From assembly GCF_014641855.1 (NCBI RefSeq), contig NZ_BMII01000006.1, positions 62,001 to 126,000 of the forward strand: a stretch of 64,000 nt of DNA. Direction: 5' to 3'. The notes under the pieces were generated by a model that had not been told where the DNA came from, did not search any database, and saw only the letters and a list, made by a program, of their open reading frames with translations. The position numbers and the translations under genes were made by a program. The stretch's first letter is position 1. The number at the start of each line of letters is the position of its first letter. Of this stretch, positions 49,418-58,713 are shown piece after piece. The DNA is from Shewanella inventionis (lineage in GTDB: Bacteria > Pseudomonadota > Gammaproteobacteria > Enterobacterales > Shewanellaceae).

Positions 49418-51090
49418 AATGTGCTCTTTTCAAGTGGGATACGAACCTGTACACACGTAAATTCTTCATCTTGGCTTGTGACTGTTATTCCATATTGTGT
49501 CCCAAACAGATTTTGTAGGCGCTTGTGTACTAAGTTCATCCCTAGACCTTCAGTATTGGATGCAGGGCTATACAGTCCTGCATTGTCGATGACTTTTAGG
49601 AGTAAATCATTGCCATCTGTGTTTGCTTCAACGTTAATTATTCCTGCTTCAAGCATGCGAGATGTTCCATGTTTTACTGCATTTTCAATTAATGGTTGCA
49701 GGGTAAAAGCGGGCATTTTGTGATGGTGATATACCTTGGGTATAGTAATACTTACCTTGAGTTTATCGATAAACCTTGCATGTTCAATGGCGAGATATGC
49801 ATCAATGTGTTCGAGTTCATCGGCTAGGGTGACAAGTCCTGTTGTGCGTGTGAGGTTAATCCTTAAAAATTGTGACAATTGTTGTAGTAACTTTTTCGCC
49901 ATTTTGGGATCACGATTAATAATGGCACTGATGGTATTTAAGGCATTGAATAAAAAATGAGGGTTGACTTGGGCTTGGAGTAACTTAATTTCTGCCTGCA
50001 TTAACAGGCTTTTTTGTTGTTCAAAGCGTCCATATAGGATCTGATTTGATAATAATCTTGCTATACCTTCACCTAGGGTACGATTGATATTTAAAAACAG
50101 TTTGTTTTTAGGTTCGTATAACTTAATGGTACCTACCACTTCATCATTACTGCGCAGTGGAATGACCAAACTTGACCCCAAATTACAGTGTTTTGAAATT
50201 GAACAGGCATAAGTTGTGTCAACGCCATCGGCAAACATCACCTTATTTTGCGATATAGCATCTAAGGTGATCTTAGAAGAAATCGGGGTATTGGGAAGGT
50301 GGTGGTCTGCGCCAGTACCGATAAAGGCTAATAGTTTGTGTCGGTCTGTAATCGCGACAGCGCCTACGCGGGTTTCTTCTATGATTATTTTTGCCACTTT
50401 TTGGCTCGATTCTTCATTAAACCCTTTCGATAAAATGCCAACACTGCGCTCGGCAATTTTTAAGGCATTGGTTGAAAAGCTCGAGGACAGCTTATCGAAC
50501 ATGGTTTTTTGATCGCGCACTATGCTCATAAACATGGCCGCGCCTAATGAGTTAATTAACAGCATGGGAGGGGCAATAACATAAACCAATGCCCATGCTT
50601 GCTCAAATGGCTTTGCAATCAATAAAATAAGGCTCATTTGCAGCAGTTCGGCCACAAATGTCACCATAAAAACCCAGGCAGGGTTGTATAAGGACTCTTC
50701 TTTTCCTGCCTTTTTTAAATAATAACTGTATAACCCGGCTAGCAGCCCTTCTAAGGTGGTTGAAATAGCACACGCGATATCGGTAAATCCGCCCATAGAA
50801 TAACGGTGCAACCCACCGGTGAGGCCGACAAAAAAACCTGTCACTGGGCCACCAAGTAGCCCGCCTAGTACCGCACCCATTGCCCGTGTGTTGGCGATAG
50901 CGCCAGTGGTTTGTTCGCCAAAATAGGTGGCCATAATACAAAAAAGTGAAAACACCACGTAAATAAAAAATTTGTGGGGTAAGCGTTTTGAACTTTCAGC
51001 AAATAGCTTAAAGAGCGGTGTTTTACTGACTAAATAAACAATAACCAAATACACGCACATTTGTTGCGTGAGTAATAAAATCAACGACAT
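49414..51090 (-). CDS. btsS: LytS-type sensor histidine kinase (BtsS-like)
   Basis: A membrane kinase of about 558 residues: a 5TM-LYT sensor (about 1-200), a GAF domain (about 215-345, with GAVAITDRHKLLAFIG and LVIPLRSNDEVVGTIKLYE) and a LytS-type kinase with HFLFNALNTISAI and the GLGMNLVHKRLQNLFG ATP site. It is closely similar to E. coli BtsS/YehU. I start it at ATG 51090, with GAGAG six bases upstream. The in-frame ATG at 51111 sits directly against a 19-bp palindrome and lacks a ribosome site, but cannot be excluded. Confidence 0.92.
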   Translation of the reverse strand: MSLILLLTQQMCVYLVIVYLVSKTPLFKLFAESSKRLPHKFFIYVVFSLFCIMATYFGEQTTGAIANTRAMGAVLGGLLGGPVTGFFVGLTGGLHRYSMGGFTDIACAISTTLEGLLAGLYSYYLKKAGKEESLYNPAWVFMVTFVAELLQMSLILLIAKPFEQAWALVYVIAPPMLLINSLGAAMFMSIVRDQKTMFDKLSSSFSTNALKIAERSVGILSKGFNEESSQKVAKIIIEETRVGAVAITDRHKLLAFIGTGADHHLPNTPISSKITLDAISQNKVMFADGVDTTYACSISKHCNLGSSLVIPLRSNDEVVGTIKLYEPKNKLFLNINRTLGEGIARLLSNQILYGRFEQQKSLLMQAEIKLLQAQVNPHFLFNALNTISAIINRDPKMAKKLLQQLSQFLRINLTRTTGLVTLADELEHIDAYLAIEHARFIDKLKVSITIPKVYHHHKMPAFTLQPLIENAVKHGTSRMLEAGIINVEANTDGNDLLLKVIDNAGLYSPASNTEGLGMNLVHKRLQNLFGTQYGITVTSQDEEFTCVQVRIPLEKSTL

Positions 51091-51113
51091 GAGTTCTCTC
51101 AAGGTAGCCATAT

Positions 51114-51132
51114 CGGTTAGGTATCCTAACCG
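51114..51132. promoter_or_regulatory. 19-bp palindrome before the kinase gene
   Basis: CGGTTAGG-TAT-CCTAACCG is a perfect inverted repeat. It lies 24 bases upstream of the chosen start and could be an operator or a message hairpin. Confidence 0.5.
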
Positions 51133-51192
51133 TGGTTTTGTAATGCTGCTAATTTAGCAGGCGTGAATAATATTAAGGGATATGGCGTGTGG

Positions 51193-51537
51193 TTAACGTG
51201 ACGACTTACTCAATATGGTTAATTGGGCTGTGTCTTGTTGCTGATAAAATTCATCTATCAGTAATCGGAGGATTTTTGATTTGGCAACTTTAGTGGTTTT
51301 TGCGATTTCGTCGAGTTGAGCAATGCTTTTTTCGGTGAGTGTAAATGTGGCATGGCGATAAATTTTGGTGCTCTTTTTATCGAGCCCCTTTAGAAATTGT
51401 GCTGTAGTTTGGCTGGGCGCAGTTTGTCCAGATGATTTACCTAATGCATAGTTGTTAGCATCTTCAATAAAATCATCTACAGACACCTTTTTACGAGGGT
51501 CATTTGGTTTTTTGCGTTTAAGATCAGTTAAACTCAT
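51193..51537 (-). CDS. Ribbon-helix-helix partner of the ParA-like ATPase
   Basis: A 114-residue protein. The C-terminal half (about 60-105) fits a ribbon-helix-helix: strand HATFTLTEKSIAQLDEIAK followed by helix TTKVAKSKILRLLIDEFYQ. The N-terminal half is basic and flexible (MSLTDLKRKKPNDPRKK), as in ParG-type partners that stimulate their ATPase. The start at 51537 overlaps the parA-like gene by 14 bases; an open frame extends further but only in another reading of parA. Its DNA site and cargo are unknown. Confidence 0.8.
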   Translation of the reverse strand: MSLTDLKRKKPNDPRKKVSVDDFIEDANNYALGKSSGQTAPSQTTAQFLKGLDKKSTKIYRHATFTLTEKSIAQLDEIAKTTKVAKSKILRLLIDEFYQQQDTAQLTILSKSSR

Positions 51538-52192
51538 AGCGATTTTCTGGTGGTATAGCAAAAAGCTCATCAGCAATTGAGCGGATTTCCTCAGCGGCTT
51601 TGCCATCGGGTTCGATTTCAAGCACTGATGAACCGCTTTCTTCACTGTCATCATAAATATTACGGCTAAAGGTGACTGAATCTAGTGCTCGCAAACCAAA
51701 TGATTGCACGACTTCTTTGGCTTCTAAAATACGTTTAACTTGTGAGGGCAGTGCAGGGCATTGAGTGATGACAATTGTGGCCACCATCTTGGGGTTAACC
51801 ATTTTACAGGTGCTGAGCATGTCTTCCATGTGTGGTAAGGTTTTTAAATCTCGACGTTTTGGCCTTAATGGAATCACAACATACGTTGCAACAGACATTG
51901 CTGCCCGCATCGCTAGGTTGTCTTGGCCACCACAATCAACAATGACATAGTCGAAACGCTCGTCAAGACTTAATAAATCATTACGAATTTTACCGTACAG
52001 TTGAATGCAGTTAATGGCTTTGAGGCTAGGGTCATTGTTGCGAGCTTGGATCCAGTCAGAGGTTGTACGCTGTGGATCACAATCTACCATGAGTACATTA
52101 GCATCAAACTTTTGAGTGATATAAACCGCAAGATTTTGGGCTAAACAGCTTTTACCACTGCCGCCTTTTTCTCCACCAACAAGCAATATCAT
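51524..52192 (-). CDS. ParA/MinD-type ATPase
   Basis: A 222-residue deviant-Walker ATPase: KGGSGKSCLAQNLA (residues 9-22), the Walker A' LMVDCDPQ and Walker B VIVDCGGQ. It lacks the N-terminal DNA-binding domain of plasmid ParA type Ia, so it is of the short ParF kind. Such ATPases move plasmids, chromosomes or protein cargo over the nucleoid. GAGAGGA lies upstream of the ATG. With its overlapping RHH partner it forms a compact pair; no replication gene is nearby, so plasmid origin is not evident. Confidence 0.88.
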   Translation of the reverse strand: MILLVGGEKGGSGKSCLAQNLAVYITQKFDANVLMVDCDPQRTTSDWIQARNNDPSLKAINCIQLYGKIRNDLLSLDERFDYVIVDCGGQDNLAMRAAMSVATYVVIPLRPKRRDLKTLPHMEDMLSTCKMVNPKMVATIVITQCPALPSQVKRILEAKEVVQSFGLRALDSVTFSRNIYDDSEESGSSVLEIEPDGKAAEEIRSIADELFAIPPENRYEFN

Positions 52193-52296
52193 GTCTGGGT
52201 CCTCTCAGGTTTAAGCTTAAGTAACATAGCCAATCAGTGATGTACTTTTTATGAGTATAGAGCAGCCCCGTAAGACTGCATAACATATTCAATAAA

Positions 52297-52599
52297 TTAA
52301 ATTAATTGAAGTGCTACATGGTAACTATGGGGCGAGCATTCTGTACACCGACATACTTGCCCTTTAATAGTGTTTTGCTTTGGTGTGTTTTCGTTGAAGG
52401 TAATTGCGATTAAGTCACCTACTTTAAAGGCAGATTTATAATCCAATAAAACCCCTTTTCGGGCTAAGTCGATACAAATACCATAATCCTGGCAAGACTC
52501 ACCTTGAGCGCTTATCCAATCTAAACGTATGCGCTCAGCTTCCATATCGACTCGAAGTGAACCACGTTTTTCGTCAAATCCTGTTGGCTCTTGGCCCAT
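52297..52599 (-). CDS. PilZ-domain protein
   Basis: A 100-residue, single-domain PilZ protein. PilZ domains bind cyclic di-GMP. The RxxxR motif (RGSLR, residues 12-16) is present; the second motif D/NxSxxG is altered to DLARKG, with alanine for serine. Binding may be weaker or lost. A strong AAGGAG site precedes the ATG. Four cysteines (two near CRCTEC) are unusual for the family. It lies 104 bases upstream of the ParA-like gene in the same direction. Confidence 0.85.
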   Translation of the reverse strand: MGQEPTGFDEKRGSLRVDMEAERIRLDWISAQGESCQDYGICIDLARKGVLLDYKSAFKVGDLIAITFNENTPKQNTIKGQVCRCTECSPHSYHVALQLI

Positions 52600-52647
52600 G
52601 TTGTCGCTCCTTGAAAATCAAAACACTAATAATGGCTATTTTTGCAG

Positions 52648-52749
52648 CTTGCTACTACTCATTCTATTGTTTGCTTCAGTCTATTACTTGCTACTGTTGC
52701 TACTAATTGCTTGCTACTGTTGCTACTAAGAGTCTATTGCTTGCTACTA
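52648..52749. repeat. Short direct repeats (CTTGCTACT...)
   Basis: CTTGCTACTGTTGCTACTAA occurs twice, exactly, at 52687-52706 and 52710-52729, a 23-base period. Partial copies lie at about 52648 and 52740, with AGTCTATTRCTTGCTACT at the edges. The array sits 50-150 bases upstream of the PilZ gene. Confidence 0.75.
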
Positions 52750-52836
52750 TTAATCTTATTGTTAGCACAATTACTTGGTTAAGCAAGGGCTAAGGTGAAG
52801 TTAATATGGTTTCGACTCGGTGGTAATCACGTGATG

Positions 52837-53247
52837 TTAATTGTCGTAATCTTGATTTTTCGGGTAAGGCATTTTTAACTGACCCCATCGAATCACAATA
52901 ACGGTACACGCTAATAAGATAGTAGATAACGATATGGCCAAAATACGCCAATCTTCCATGCCTTTCATGTCTAAAATTAGGTATCGCGCTAATGCCACAA
53001 TGGCAATGTACAGTGGCATGCGGATTGGCAGTTTGCCTGACTCAATGTAGTTAACTACCATGGCGAGCACTTCAAGATAAATAAACAGCAAGAGTAAGTC
53101 GGCTAATTCAACGGTGCGAATATGGATCATATGAAGGATTTCTTCGCCGATGGCAAATAAGGTAGCTAGAGCAATAATAAAGAGGACTAAATGTTCAATG
53201 CTCTTTAAGGATTTAATGCTTAAGTCTTTAGCTTTATATAATGGCAT
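52837..53247 (-). CDS. psiE: Phosphate-starvation-inducible protein PsiE
   Basis: A 136-residue membrane protein with four hydrophobic segments (about 17-37, 48-68, 76-95 and 103-126), matching E. coli PsiE (136). The stretch ESGKLPIRMPLYIAIVALARYLILD is typical. PsiE is induced by phosphate starvation; its function is not known. No Pho box is evident. The ribosome site is weak. Confidence 0.9.
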   Translation of the reverse strand: MPLYKAKDLSIKSLKSIEHLVLFIIALATLFAIGEEILHMIHIRTVELADLLLLFIYLEVLAMVVNYIESGKLPIRMPLYIAIVALARYLILDMKGMEDWRILAISLSTILLACTVIVIRWGQLKMPYPKNQDYDN

Positions 53248-53345
53248 AGTTGATATCTGTCAGTTGATGAAGCAACATTATCGGTGACTTAAGCTCATTT
53301 GCACAGTGATCAAGTTCAACTTTAGTTTATTTCAGAGATAAAAAA

Positions 53346-53378
53346 AACGCGAAGGGCATAAAGCCATTCGCGGTTTTT
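53346..53378 (-). terminator. Terminator of suhB
   Basis: CGCGAAGGGC / GCCATTCGCG stem with one mismatch (53348-53372), preceded by As and followed by Ts, about 35 bases past the suhB stop. Confidence 0.8.
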
Positions 53379-53406
53379 AATTCTGTTTTGTCCAGGAGAT
53401 ATAAGC

Positions 53407-54210
53407 TTAGCGCTTTAACCCTTCGTTTAGTAACGGACGCATGGTTTTAACAAGCTGCGTGGTCACTTTTGGACTACCTGCAACAATATTACCCGATGCC
53501 ATGTAGTTATGTGCACCCATAAAATCGGTTACAGTACCGCCAGCTTCACGACAAATTAAGTCGCCTGCTGCGATGTCCCATGGCTTAAGGCCAATTTCAA
53601 AGAAGCCATCTAAACGGCCAGCAGCAACGTAAGCAAGGTCTAACGCGGCAGAACCTGTACGACGTAAATCTGAACACATTGGGAAAACTTCAGCCAAAAT
53701 AGCCATGTAGCTTTCGGTATGTTGACGCGCCTTGAAAGGGAATCCAGTACCAATAATGGTATTGCTAAGGTCGTTAACGTTAGTCACACGGATCCGGAAG
53801 TCATTGAGTTTTGCGCCTTTACCGCGCACAGCAGAAAACAACTCTTCACGAACCGGGTCGTAAACTACAGCAACTTCAATTTTGCCTTTATATTGAACTG
53901 CGATAGAAACCGCAAAGTGAGGGATACCACGAACGAAGTTGTTGGTGCCATCCAAAGGATCTACTATCCAAATGTAATCTTTATTGTCGCCACGGTTTTC
54001 ACCGCTTTCTTCGCCCACAATCGTATGATCGGGGTAAGATTTACGAATTTGATAAGTAATAGTTGCTTCTGCTTCCTTGTCTACACTAGTCACAAAATCA
54101 TTAATACCTTTACTACTAACCTCAACACGGTCAAGTTCAGTATAGGCGCGCATAATAGTTTGGCCCGCAGCGCGTGCAGCGCGCGTGGCAATAGTCAGCA
54201 TCGGATGCAT
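53407..54210 (-). CDS. suhB: Inositol-1-monophosphatase SuhB
   Basis: SuhB dephosphorylates inositol-1-phosphate and is also a ribosomal RNA antitermination factor in E. coli. The 267-residue protein equals the E. coli length. The metal-binding motifs are GEESGE, WIVDPLDGTNNF and PWDIAAGDLICREAGG. ATG 54210 follows GGGGATTGC at a correct distance; an in-frame extension to 54255 is unlikely. It is divergent from trmJ, as in many gammaproteobacteria. Confidence 0.95.
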   Translation of the reverse strand: MHPMLTIATRAARAAGQTIMRAYTELDRVEVSSKGINDFVTSVDKEAEATITYQIRKSYPDHTIVGEESGENRGDNKDYIWIVDPLDGTNNFVRGIPHFAVSIAVQYKGKIEVAVVYDPVREELFSAVRGKGAKLNDFRIRVTNVNDLSNTIIGTGFPFKARQHTESYMAILAEVFPMCSDLRRTGSAALDLAYVAAGRLDGFFEIGLKPWDIAAGDLICREAGGTVTDFMGAHNYMASGNIVAGSPKVTTQLVKTMRPLLNEGLKR

Positions 54211-54360
54211 TGCAATCCCCTGGATGTTAAAGAACGAGTAAAATAGCGCCAGCATTATACTTAATTTAACGATTATATCAAATGCAGATTTTCATATAAC
54301 GTAATAAACAACGACTGTGTTAAGATACGAGCAATATTTTTTGTTAAAAGAAAGTCGTAA

Positions 54361-55083
54361 ATGCTCAGTAATATTCGTGTTGTTTTAGTTGGAACATCTC
54401 ATCCTGGTAATATTGGCTCTACTGCCAGAGCAATGAAAACCATGGGCTTATCAAATTTATACCTTGCGGAGCCGCGCGTTGAGCCTGATGGTCAATCAAT
54501 TGCGCTTGCTGCAGGTGCCTCAGAGATATTAAAAAACCTTACCACAGTTGACTCATTGCAAGATGCTATCGCAGATTGCAGCTTAGTGATTGCCACTAGT
54601 GCACGTAGCCGTACTTTAGATTGGCCAATGCTTGACCCAAGAGAGGCTGGTCAAAAGCTCACTCAAGAGTGTTTAAATGGTCCTGTTGCCATTGTGTTTG
54701 GTCGTGAGAATCATGGTTTAAGCAATGAAGAGCTACAGCAGTGTACTTATCATGTCGCGATACCTGCTAATCCAGAATACAGCTCGTTAAACCTAGCGCA
54801 AGCAGTACAGATTATTTGTTATGAAACCCGTGTGGCGCATTTAGCTCAAACTGAAGCGCCAGTCGTGACCGAGGAATACCCGTTAACCGTTGAACTCGAA
54901 CGATTTTTTGTGCATCTAGAGTCAACCTTGTCTAAAACCGGGTTTGTGATAAAAAATCATCCAGGTCAAGTGATGACCAAGCTTCGCCGTTTATTTACTC
55001 GTGCGCGTATTGAATCGCAAGAAATGAATATATTGCGAGGCATTTTGAGTTCTGTTGATAAAAAAATGGACCAACAAGATTAA
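54361..55083 (+). CDS. trmJ: tRNA (cytidine/uridine-2'-O-)-methyltransferase TrmJ
   Basis: TrmJ methylates the ribose of position 32 in several tRNAs. The 240-residue SPOUT enzyme (E. coli 246) starts [29 protein letters not shown] and has the knot motifs [17 protein letters not shown] and [18 protein letters not shown]. It stands at the head of a trmJ-cysE pair, before iscR, a gene order shared by many gammaproteobacteria. Confidence 0.95.
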   Translation: MLSNIRVVLVGTSHPGNIGSTARAMKTMGLSNLYLAEPRVEPDGQSIALAAGASEILKNLTTVDSLQDAIADCSLVIATSARSRTLDWPMLDPREAGQKLTQECLNGPVAIVFGRENHGLSNEELQQCTYHVAIPANPEYSSLNLAQAVQIICYETRVAHLAQTEAPVVTEEYPLTVELERFFVHLESTLSKTGFVIKNHPGQVMTKLRRLFTRARIESQEMNILRGILSSVDKKMDQQD

Positions 55084-55100
55084 TCCCTAAGGAATACACC

Positions 55101-55922
55101 ATGGGCGTTATTGCTAGAATTAAAGAAGATATCGAATCGATTTATCATCGCGATCCTGCTGCAAACAGTACCCTTGAGATTTTATTTAACTACCCGGGTA
55201 TGCATGCCATTTGGATCCATCGTGTGAGTCATAAATTGTGGTTGGCTAAATGGCATTTTACTGCACGTTGTTTATCGACGTTTTCGCGTTGGTTAACCGG
55301 TGTTGAAATTCATCCTGGAGCCACGATAGGACGACGCTTTTTTATTGACCATGGTATGGGGGTCGTTATTGGTGAAACCGCCGAAATTGGCGATGATTGC
55401 ACGCTGTATCACAGTGTGACTTTAGGTGGTACCACCTGGCAAGCGGGTAAACGCCATCCAACATTGGGCAATAATGTGGTGATTGGTGCTGGCGCTAAAG
55501 TATTGGGCCCTATAACAATGCATGATGGTGCGCGAGTAGGTTCGAACTCAGTGGTAGTAAAAGATGTGGCAAGCGATCACACTGTAGTGGGGATCCCCGG
55601 TAGAGTGGTTGCATCACCCACTAACCAGTCAAAAGAAAAAAACGAGCGCCGCACCGAAATGGCCAAAAAGTATGGCTTTGATGCTTATGCTGTGTCGCCT
55701 GATAACCCAGACCCTGTAGCAAATGCCATTGGCCAAATGCTTGATCACATGCATTTAATGGACTCTAAAGTTCAGGAGTTATGCCAGGCGATTCAGCAAA
55801 TGGGCGGTGATGTGTGTACTAAAAAGTTGCCAGAATTGAATGTAGATGCCTTTGATGAAGCTGAACGAAATGCTGCAAGTCATCGTAAACAAGAGATAGA
55901 CCAATTTGACCCGAGCATTTGA
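55101..55922 (+). CDS. cysE: Serine O-acetyltransferase CysE
   Basis: CysE makes O-acetylserine, the substrate of CysK. The 273-residue protein (E. coli 273) has the left-handed beta-helix with hexapeptide repeats ([35 protein letters not shown]). The catalytic histidine is in DHGMGVVIG, and the C-terminal DPSI ends in isoleucine, as needed to insert into CysK. It lies 17 bases after trmJ and 166 bases before the iscR promoter region, so cysteine supply is coupled to Fe-S assembly in position. Confidence 0.95.
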   Translation: MGVIARIKEDIESIYHRDPAANSTLEILFNYPGMHAIWIHRVSHKLWLAKWHFTARCLSTFSRWLTGVEIHPGATIGRRFFIDHGMGVVIGETAEIGDDCTLYHSVTLGGTTWQAGKRHPTLGNNVVIGAGAKVLGPITMHDGARVGSNSVVVKDVASDHTVVGIPGRVVASPTNQSKEKNERRTEMAKKYGFDAYAVSPDNPDPVANAIGQMLDHMHLMDSKVQELCQAIQQMGGDVCTKKLPELNVDAFDEAERNAASHRKQEIDQFDPSI

Positions 55923-56063
55923 CGATTTCTAAGTCATTGTAGATTCAGGTCAAAAAAATGGCCGATATTGCGATTAATTACCTTATCGGCATTGAATCTT
56001 AGCGGATAAAAAGGTTAAATACCCCCGCGAAAAATGAAACCTTTTGTTATAAGAAATACCATA

Positions 56064-56088
56064 ATACCTGAGTATTTTAGTAGGACTT
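56064..56088. promoter_or_regulatory. Degenerate IscR type 1 site
   Basis: ATACCTGAGTATTTTAGTAGGACTT partially matches the type 1 IscR consensus. It directly abuts the perfect site to its right, as the two IscR sites of E. coli iscR do. Confidence 0.5.
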
Positions 56089-56113
56089 ATACTTGACTAA
56101 TTTAGTCGGGTAT
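56089..56113. promoter_or_regulatory. IscR type 1 binding site
   Basis: The 25-base site (ATACTTGACTAATTTAGTCG, continuing GGTAT) matches every position of the remembered type 1 consensus ATASYYGACTRWWWYAGTCRRSTAT. Fe-S-loaded IscR would repress the isc operon from here. Confidence 0.92.
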
Positions 56114-56152
56114 GGTCAAATTACTGCATACTTTTTGGGAGCAGTACAAGTT

Positions 56153-56614
56153 ATGAAACTTACATCAAAAGGTCGCTATGCAGTGACAGCTATGTTAGAT
56201 GTTGCTATTCACTCAGCTGCAGGCCCAGTGCCGTTAGCCGATATTTCTGAAAGACAGGGTATTTCTTTGTCTTATCTTGAACAACTCTTCGCAAAGTTGC
56301 GTAAACATGGCCTAGTGTCGAGTGTTCGCGGACCGGGTGGTGGTTATCGTTTAGGCTTAGAAGCCGTCGATATTTCAGTGGGTATGGTCGTGCATGCCGT
56401 TGATGAATCTGTAGACGCCACTCGCTGTCAAGGACAAGGTAACTGCCAAAGTGGTACACGTTGCCTGACCCATTCTTTATGGGGCGACTTAAGTAAACAA
56501 ATTTCTGAGTTTTTAGATGGTATTTCGCTTGCTGGCTTAATGCAAAAACGAGATGTTCAATTTATCTCGCTTAAGCAAGACGAAATGCAAAAGGAACATA
56601 GAGTGAGTTTGTAA
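56153..56614 (+). CDS. iscR: Fe-S cluster assembly regulator IscR
   Basis: IscR is the Rrf2-family repressor of Fe-S biogenesis. The 153-residue protein has an N-terminal winged helix ([21 protein letters not shown]) and the [2Fe-2S] ligands [16 protein letters not shown]. The ATG at 56153 follows GGGAG; the longer frame from 56093 runs through the IscR site and is not real. It heads iscRSUA-hscBA-fdx and is autoregulated from the tandem sites at 56064-56113. Confidence 0.96.
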   Translation: MKLTSKGRYAVTAMLDVAIHSAAGPVPLADISERQGISLSYLEQLFAKLRKHGLVSSVRGPGGGYRLGLEAVDISVGMVVHAVDESVDATRCQGQGNCQSGTRCLTHSLWGDLSKQISEFLDGISLAGLMQKRDVQFISLKQDEMQKEHRVSL

Positions 56615-56696
56615 CTCTACTGTGTTGATTGATAAATAATTATTATTTGTACGTTGTATGTAGCCTCATCTGAGACTGCTAAGTACGGAGTGTGTT

Positions 56697-57911
56697 ATGA
56701 AGCTTCCTATCTATTTAGATTATGCCGCAACAACCCCTGTAGATCCGCGTGTCGCAGAAAAAATGGTGCAACACATGACAATGGACGGTGTGTTTGGTAA
56801 TCCAGCATCTCGTTCACATCGTTATGGTTGGCAAGCTGAAGAGGCGGTTGATGTTGCGCGTAATCAAGTTGCCGATTTAATTAATGCAGATCATCGTGAA
56901 ATTGTATTTACCTCTGGCGCGACTGAATCAAGTAACCTTGCGATTAAAGGCATTGCTCATTTTTATCATAAAAAGGGCAAGCACATCATCACTAGCAAAA
57001 CTGAGCATAAAGCGACATTAGATACTTGTCGTCAGTTAGAGCGTGAAGGTTATGAAGTCACCTACCTTGAGCCAGAAGCTAACGGCATTATTCCGATGGA
57101 ACGTTTAGAAGCGGCCATGCGTGATGACACCATTTTAGTTAGCATTATGCATGTTAACAATGAAATTGGTGTGGTTCATGACATTAATGCCATCGGTGAG
57201 TTATGCCGTTCAAAAGGCATTTTCTTTCACATGGATGCTGCGCAAAGTGCCGGTAAATTACCTATCGATGTGCAAACCACAAAGGTTGATTTAATTTCGA
57301 TTTCTGGCCATAAAATGTATGGTCCTAAAGGTATCGGTGCACTTTATGTTCGTCGTAAGCCTCGTATTCGTCTTGAATCGCAAATGCACGGTGGTGGACA
57401 CGAGCGTGGTATGCGCAGTGGTACTTTAGCAACGCATCAAATTGTTGGTTTAGGTGAGGCTGCGGCTATCGCTAAACAAGACATGGCTGAAGACAGCGCA
57501 CGTATCACCCGTTTACGCGACAAGTTATGGAACGGCATCAAGCACATTGAAGAAACCTATATCAATGGTGATATGGACCAACGCTACAGCGGTATCTTTA
57601 ACGTAAGCTTCAACTTTGTTGAAGGTGAATCACTAATGATGGCGTTAAAAGACCTGGCCGTTTCTTCAGGTTCAGCTTGTACTTCAGCCAGTTTAGAACC
57701 GAGCTACGTTTTACGTGCTTTAGGGTTAAATGATGAAATGGCACACAGCTCAATTCGTTTCTCAATTGGTCGTTTTACTACCGATGAAGAAATTGAACAT
57801 GCTATCAAAACGATAACTGAATCAATCGATAAGTTACGTGAAATGTCTCCTCTTTGGGAGATGTTCAAAGATGGTATTGATTTGAACCAAGTTCAATGGG
57901 CACATCATTAA
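56697..57911 (+). CDS. iscS: Cysteine desulfurase IscS
   Basis: IscS takes sulfur from cysteine for Fe-S clusters and tRNA thiolation. The 404-residue protein (E. coli 404) has the cofactor lysine in [17 protein letters not shown] and the catalytic cysteine in [21 protein letters not shown]. The family start [19 protein letters not shown] confirms the start codon, 83 bases after iscR. Confidence 0.97.
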   Translation: MKLPIYLDYAATTPVDPRVAEKMVQHMTMDGVFGNPASRSHRYGWQAEEAVDVARNQVADLINADHREIVFTSGATESSNLAIKGIAHFYHKKGKHIITSKTEHKATLDTCRQLEREGYEVTYLEPEANGIIPMERLEAAMRDDTILVSIMHVNNEIGVVHDINAIGELCRSKGIFFHMDAAQSAGKLPIDVQTTKVDLISISGHKMYGPKGIGALYVRRKPRIRLESQMHGGGHERGMRSGTLATHQIVGLGEAAAIAKQDMAEDSARITRLRDKLWNGIKHIEETYINGDMDQRYSGIFNVSFNFVEGESLMMALKDLAVSSGSACTSASLEPSYVLRALGLNDEMAHSSIRFSIGRFTTDEEIEHAIKTITESIDKLREMSPLWEMFKDGIDLNQVQWAHH

Positions 57912-57943
57912 TCGTTTAACGACAAAGATTTAGGAGCAATATC

Positions 57944-58327
57944 ATGGCTTATAGCGAAAAAGTAATCGATCATTATGAAAACCCACGTAACGTTGGTTCA
58001 TTTGACAAAAACGATCCATCTGTAGTGACCGGCATGGTGGGAGCACCTGCGTGTGGCGATGTAATGAAACTGCAATTGAAAATCAGTGCAGATGGCATTA
58101 TTGAAGATGCAAAATTTAAAACCTACGGTTGTGGTAGTGCGATTGCATCAAGTTCACTGGTAACCGAGTGGGTTAAAGGCAAAAGCGTTGACGAAGCAGC
58201 AACCATCAAAAATGCTGATATTGCTGAAGAGTTAGCATTGCCACCGGTTAAAATTCATTGTTCAATTTTGGCAGAAGATGCCATTAAAGCGGCAATTGAA
58301 GAGTATAAAACCAAACAAGCTAAGTAA
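57944..58327 (+). CDS. iscU: Fe-S scaffold IscU
   Basis: The scaffold on which clusters are built before transfer. At 127 residues it has the three ligand cysteines in GAPACGDVM, YGCGSAIASSS and KIHCSILAEDAI. LPPVKIHC is the HscA recognition motif (LPPVK). It lies 32 bases after iscS. Confidence 0.97.
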   Translation: MAYSEKVIDHYENPRNVGSFDKNDPSVVTGMVGAPACGDVMKLQLKISADGIIEDAKFKTYGCGSAIASSSLVTEWVKGKSVDEAATIKNADIAEELALPPVKIHCSILAEDAIKAAIEEYKTKQAK

Positions 58328-58341
58328 TGCCTGGAGTATAG

Positions 58342-58665
58342 ATGGCTATTTCAATGACACCTGCGGCGGCAGACCGAGTAAAATCGTTTCTTGCTAACCG
58401 TGGAAAAGGCTTAGGTTTACGCCTTGGATTGAGAACATCGGGTTGTTCAGGTATGGCATATGTCATTGAGTTTGTTGATGAACTCAATGACGATGATGAA
58501 GTTTATACTATCGATGGTGTCAATATCATCATCGATGCTAAAAGCTTTATTTATCTGCAAGGTATTGAACTGGATTTTGTTAAAGAAGGCCTAAATGAAG
58601 GTTTCCAGTTCAATAACCCGAATGCAAAAGGTGAATGTGGTTGCGGTGAGAGTTTTACCGTTTAA
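58342..58665 (+). CDS. iscA: Fe-S carrier IscA
   Basis: An A-type carrier that passes iron-sulfur clusters to target proteins. The 107-residue protein has the three cysteines of the family (TSGCSGMAY, and CGCGESF at the C-terminus). It lies 14 bases after iscU. Confidence 0.97.
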   Translation: MAISMTPAAADRVKSFLANRGKGLGLRLGLRTSGCSGMAYVIEFVDELNDDDEVYTIDGVNIIIDAKSFIYLQGIELDFVKEGLNEGFQFNNPNAKGECGCGESFTV

Positions 58666-58713
58666 CCCTTAACTTTTGCCGTTTTATCGAAACAGTAAGC
58701 ATGATATCTGCCA

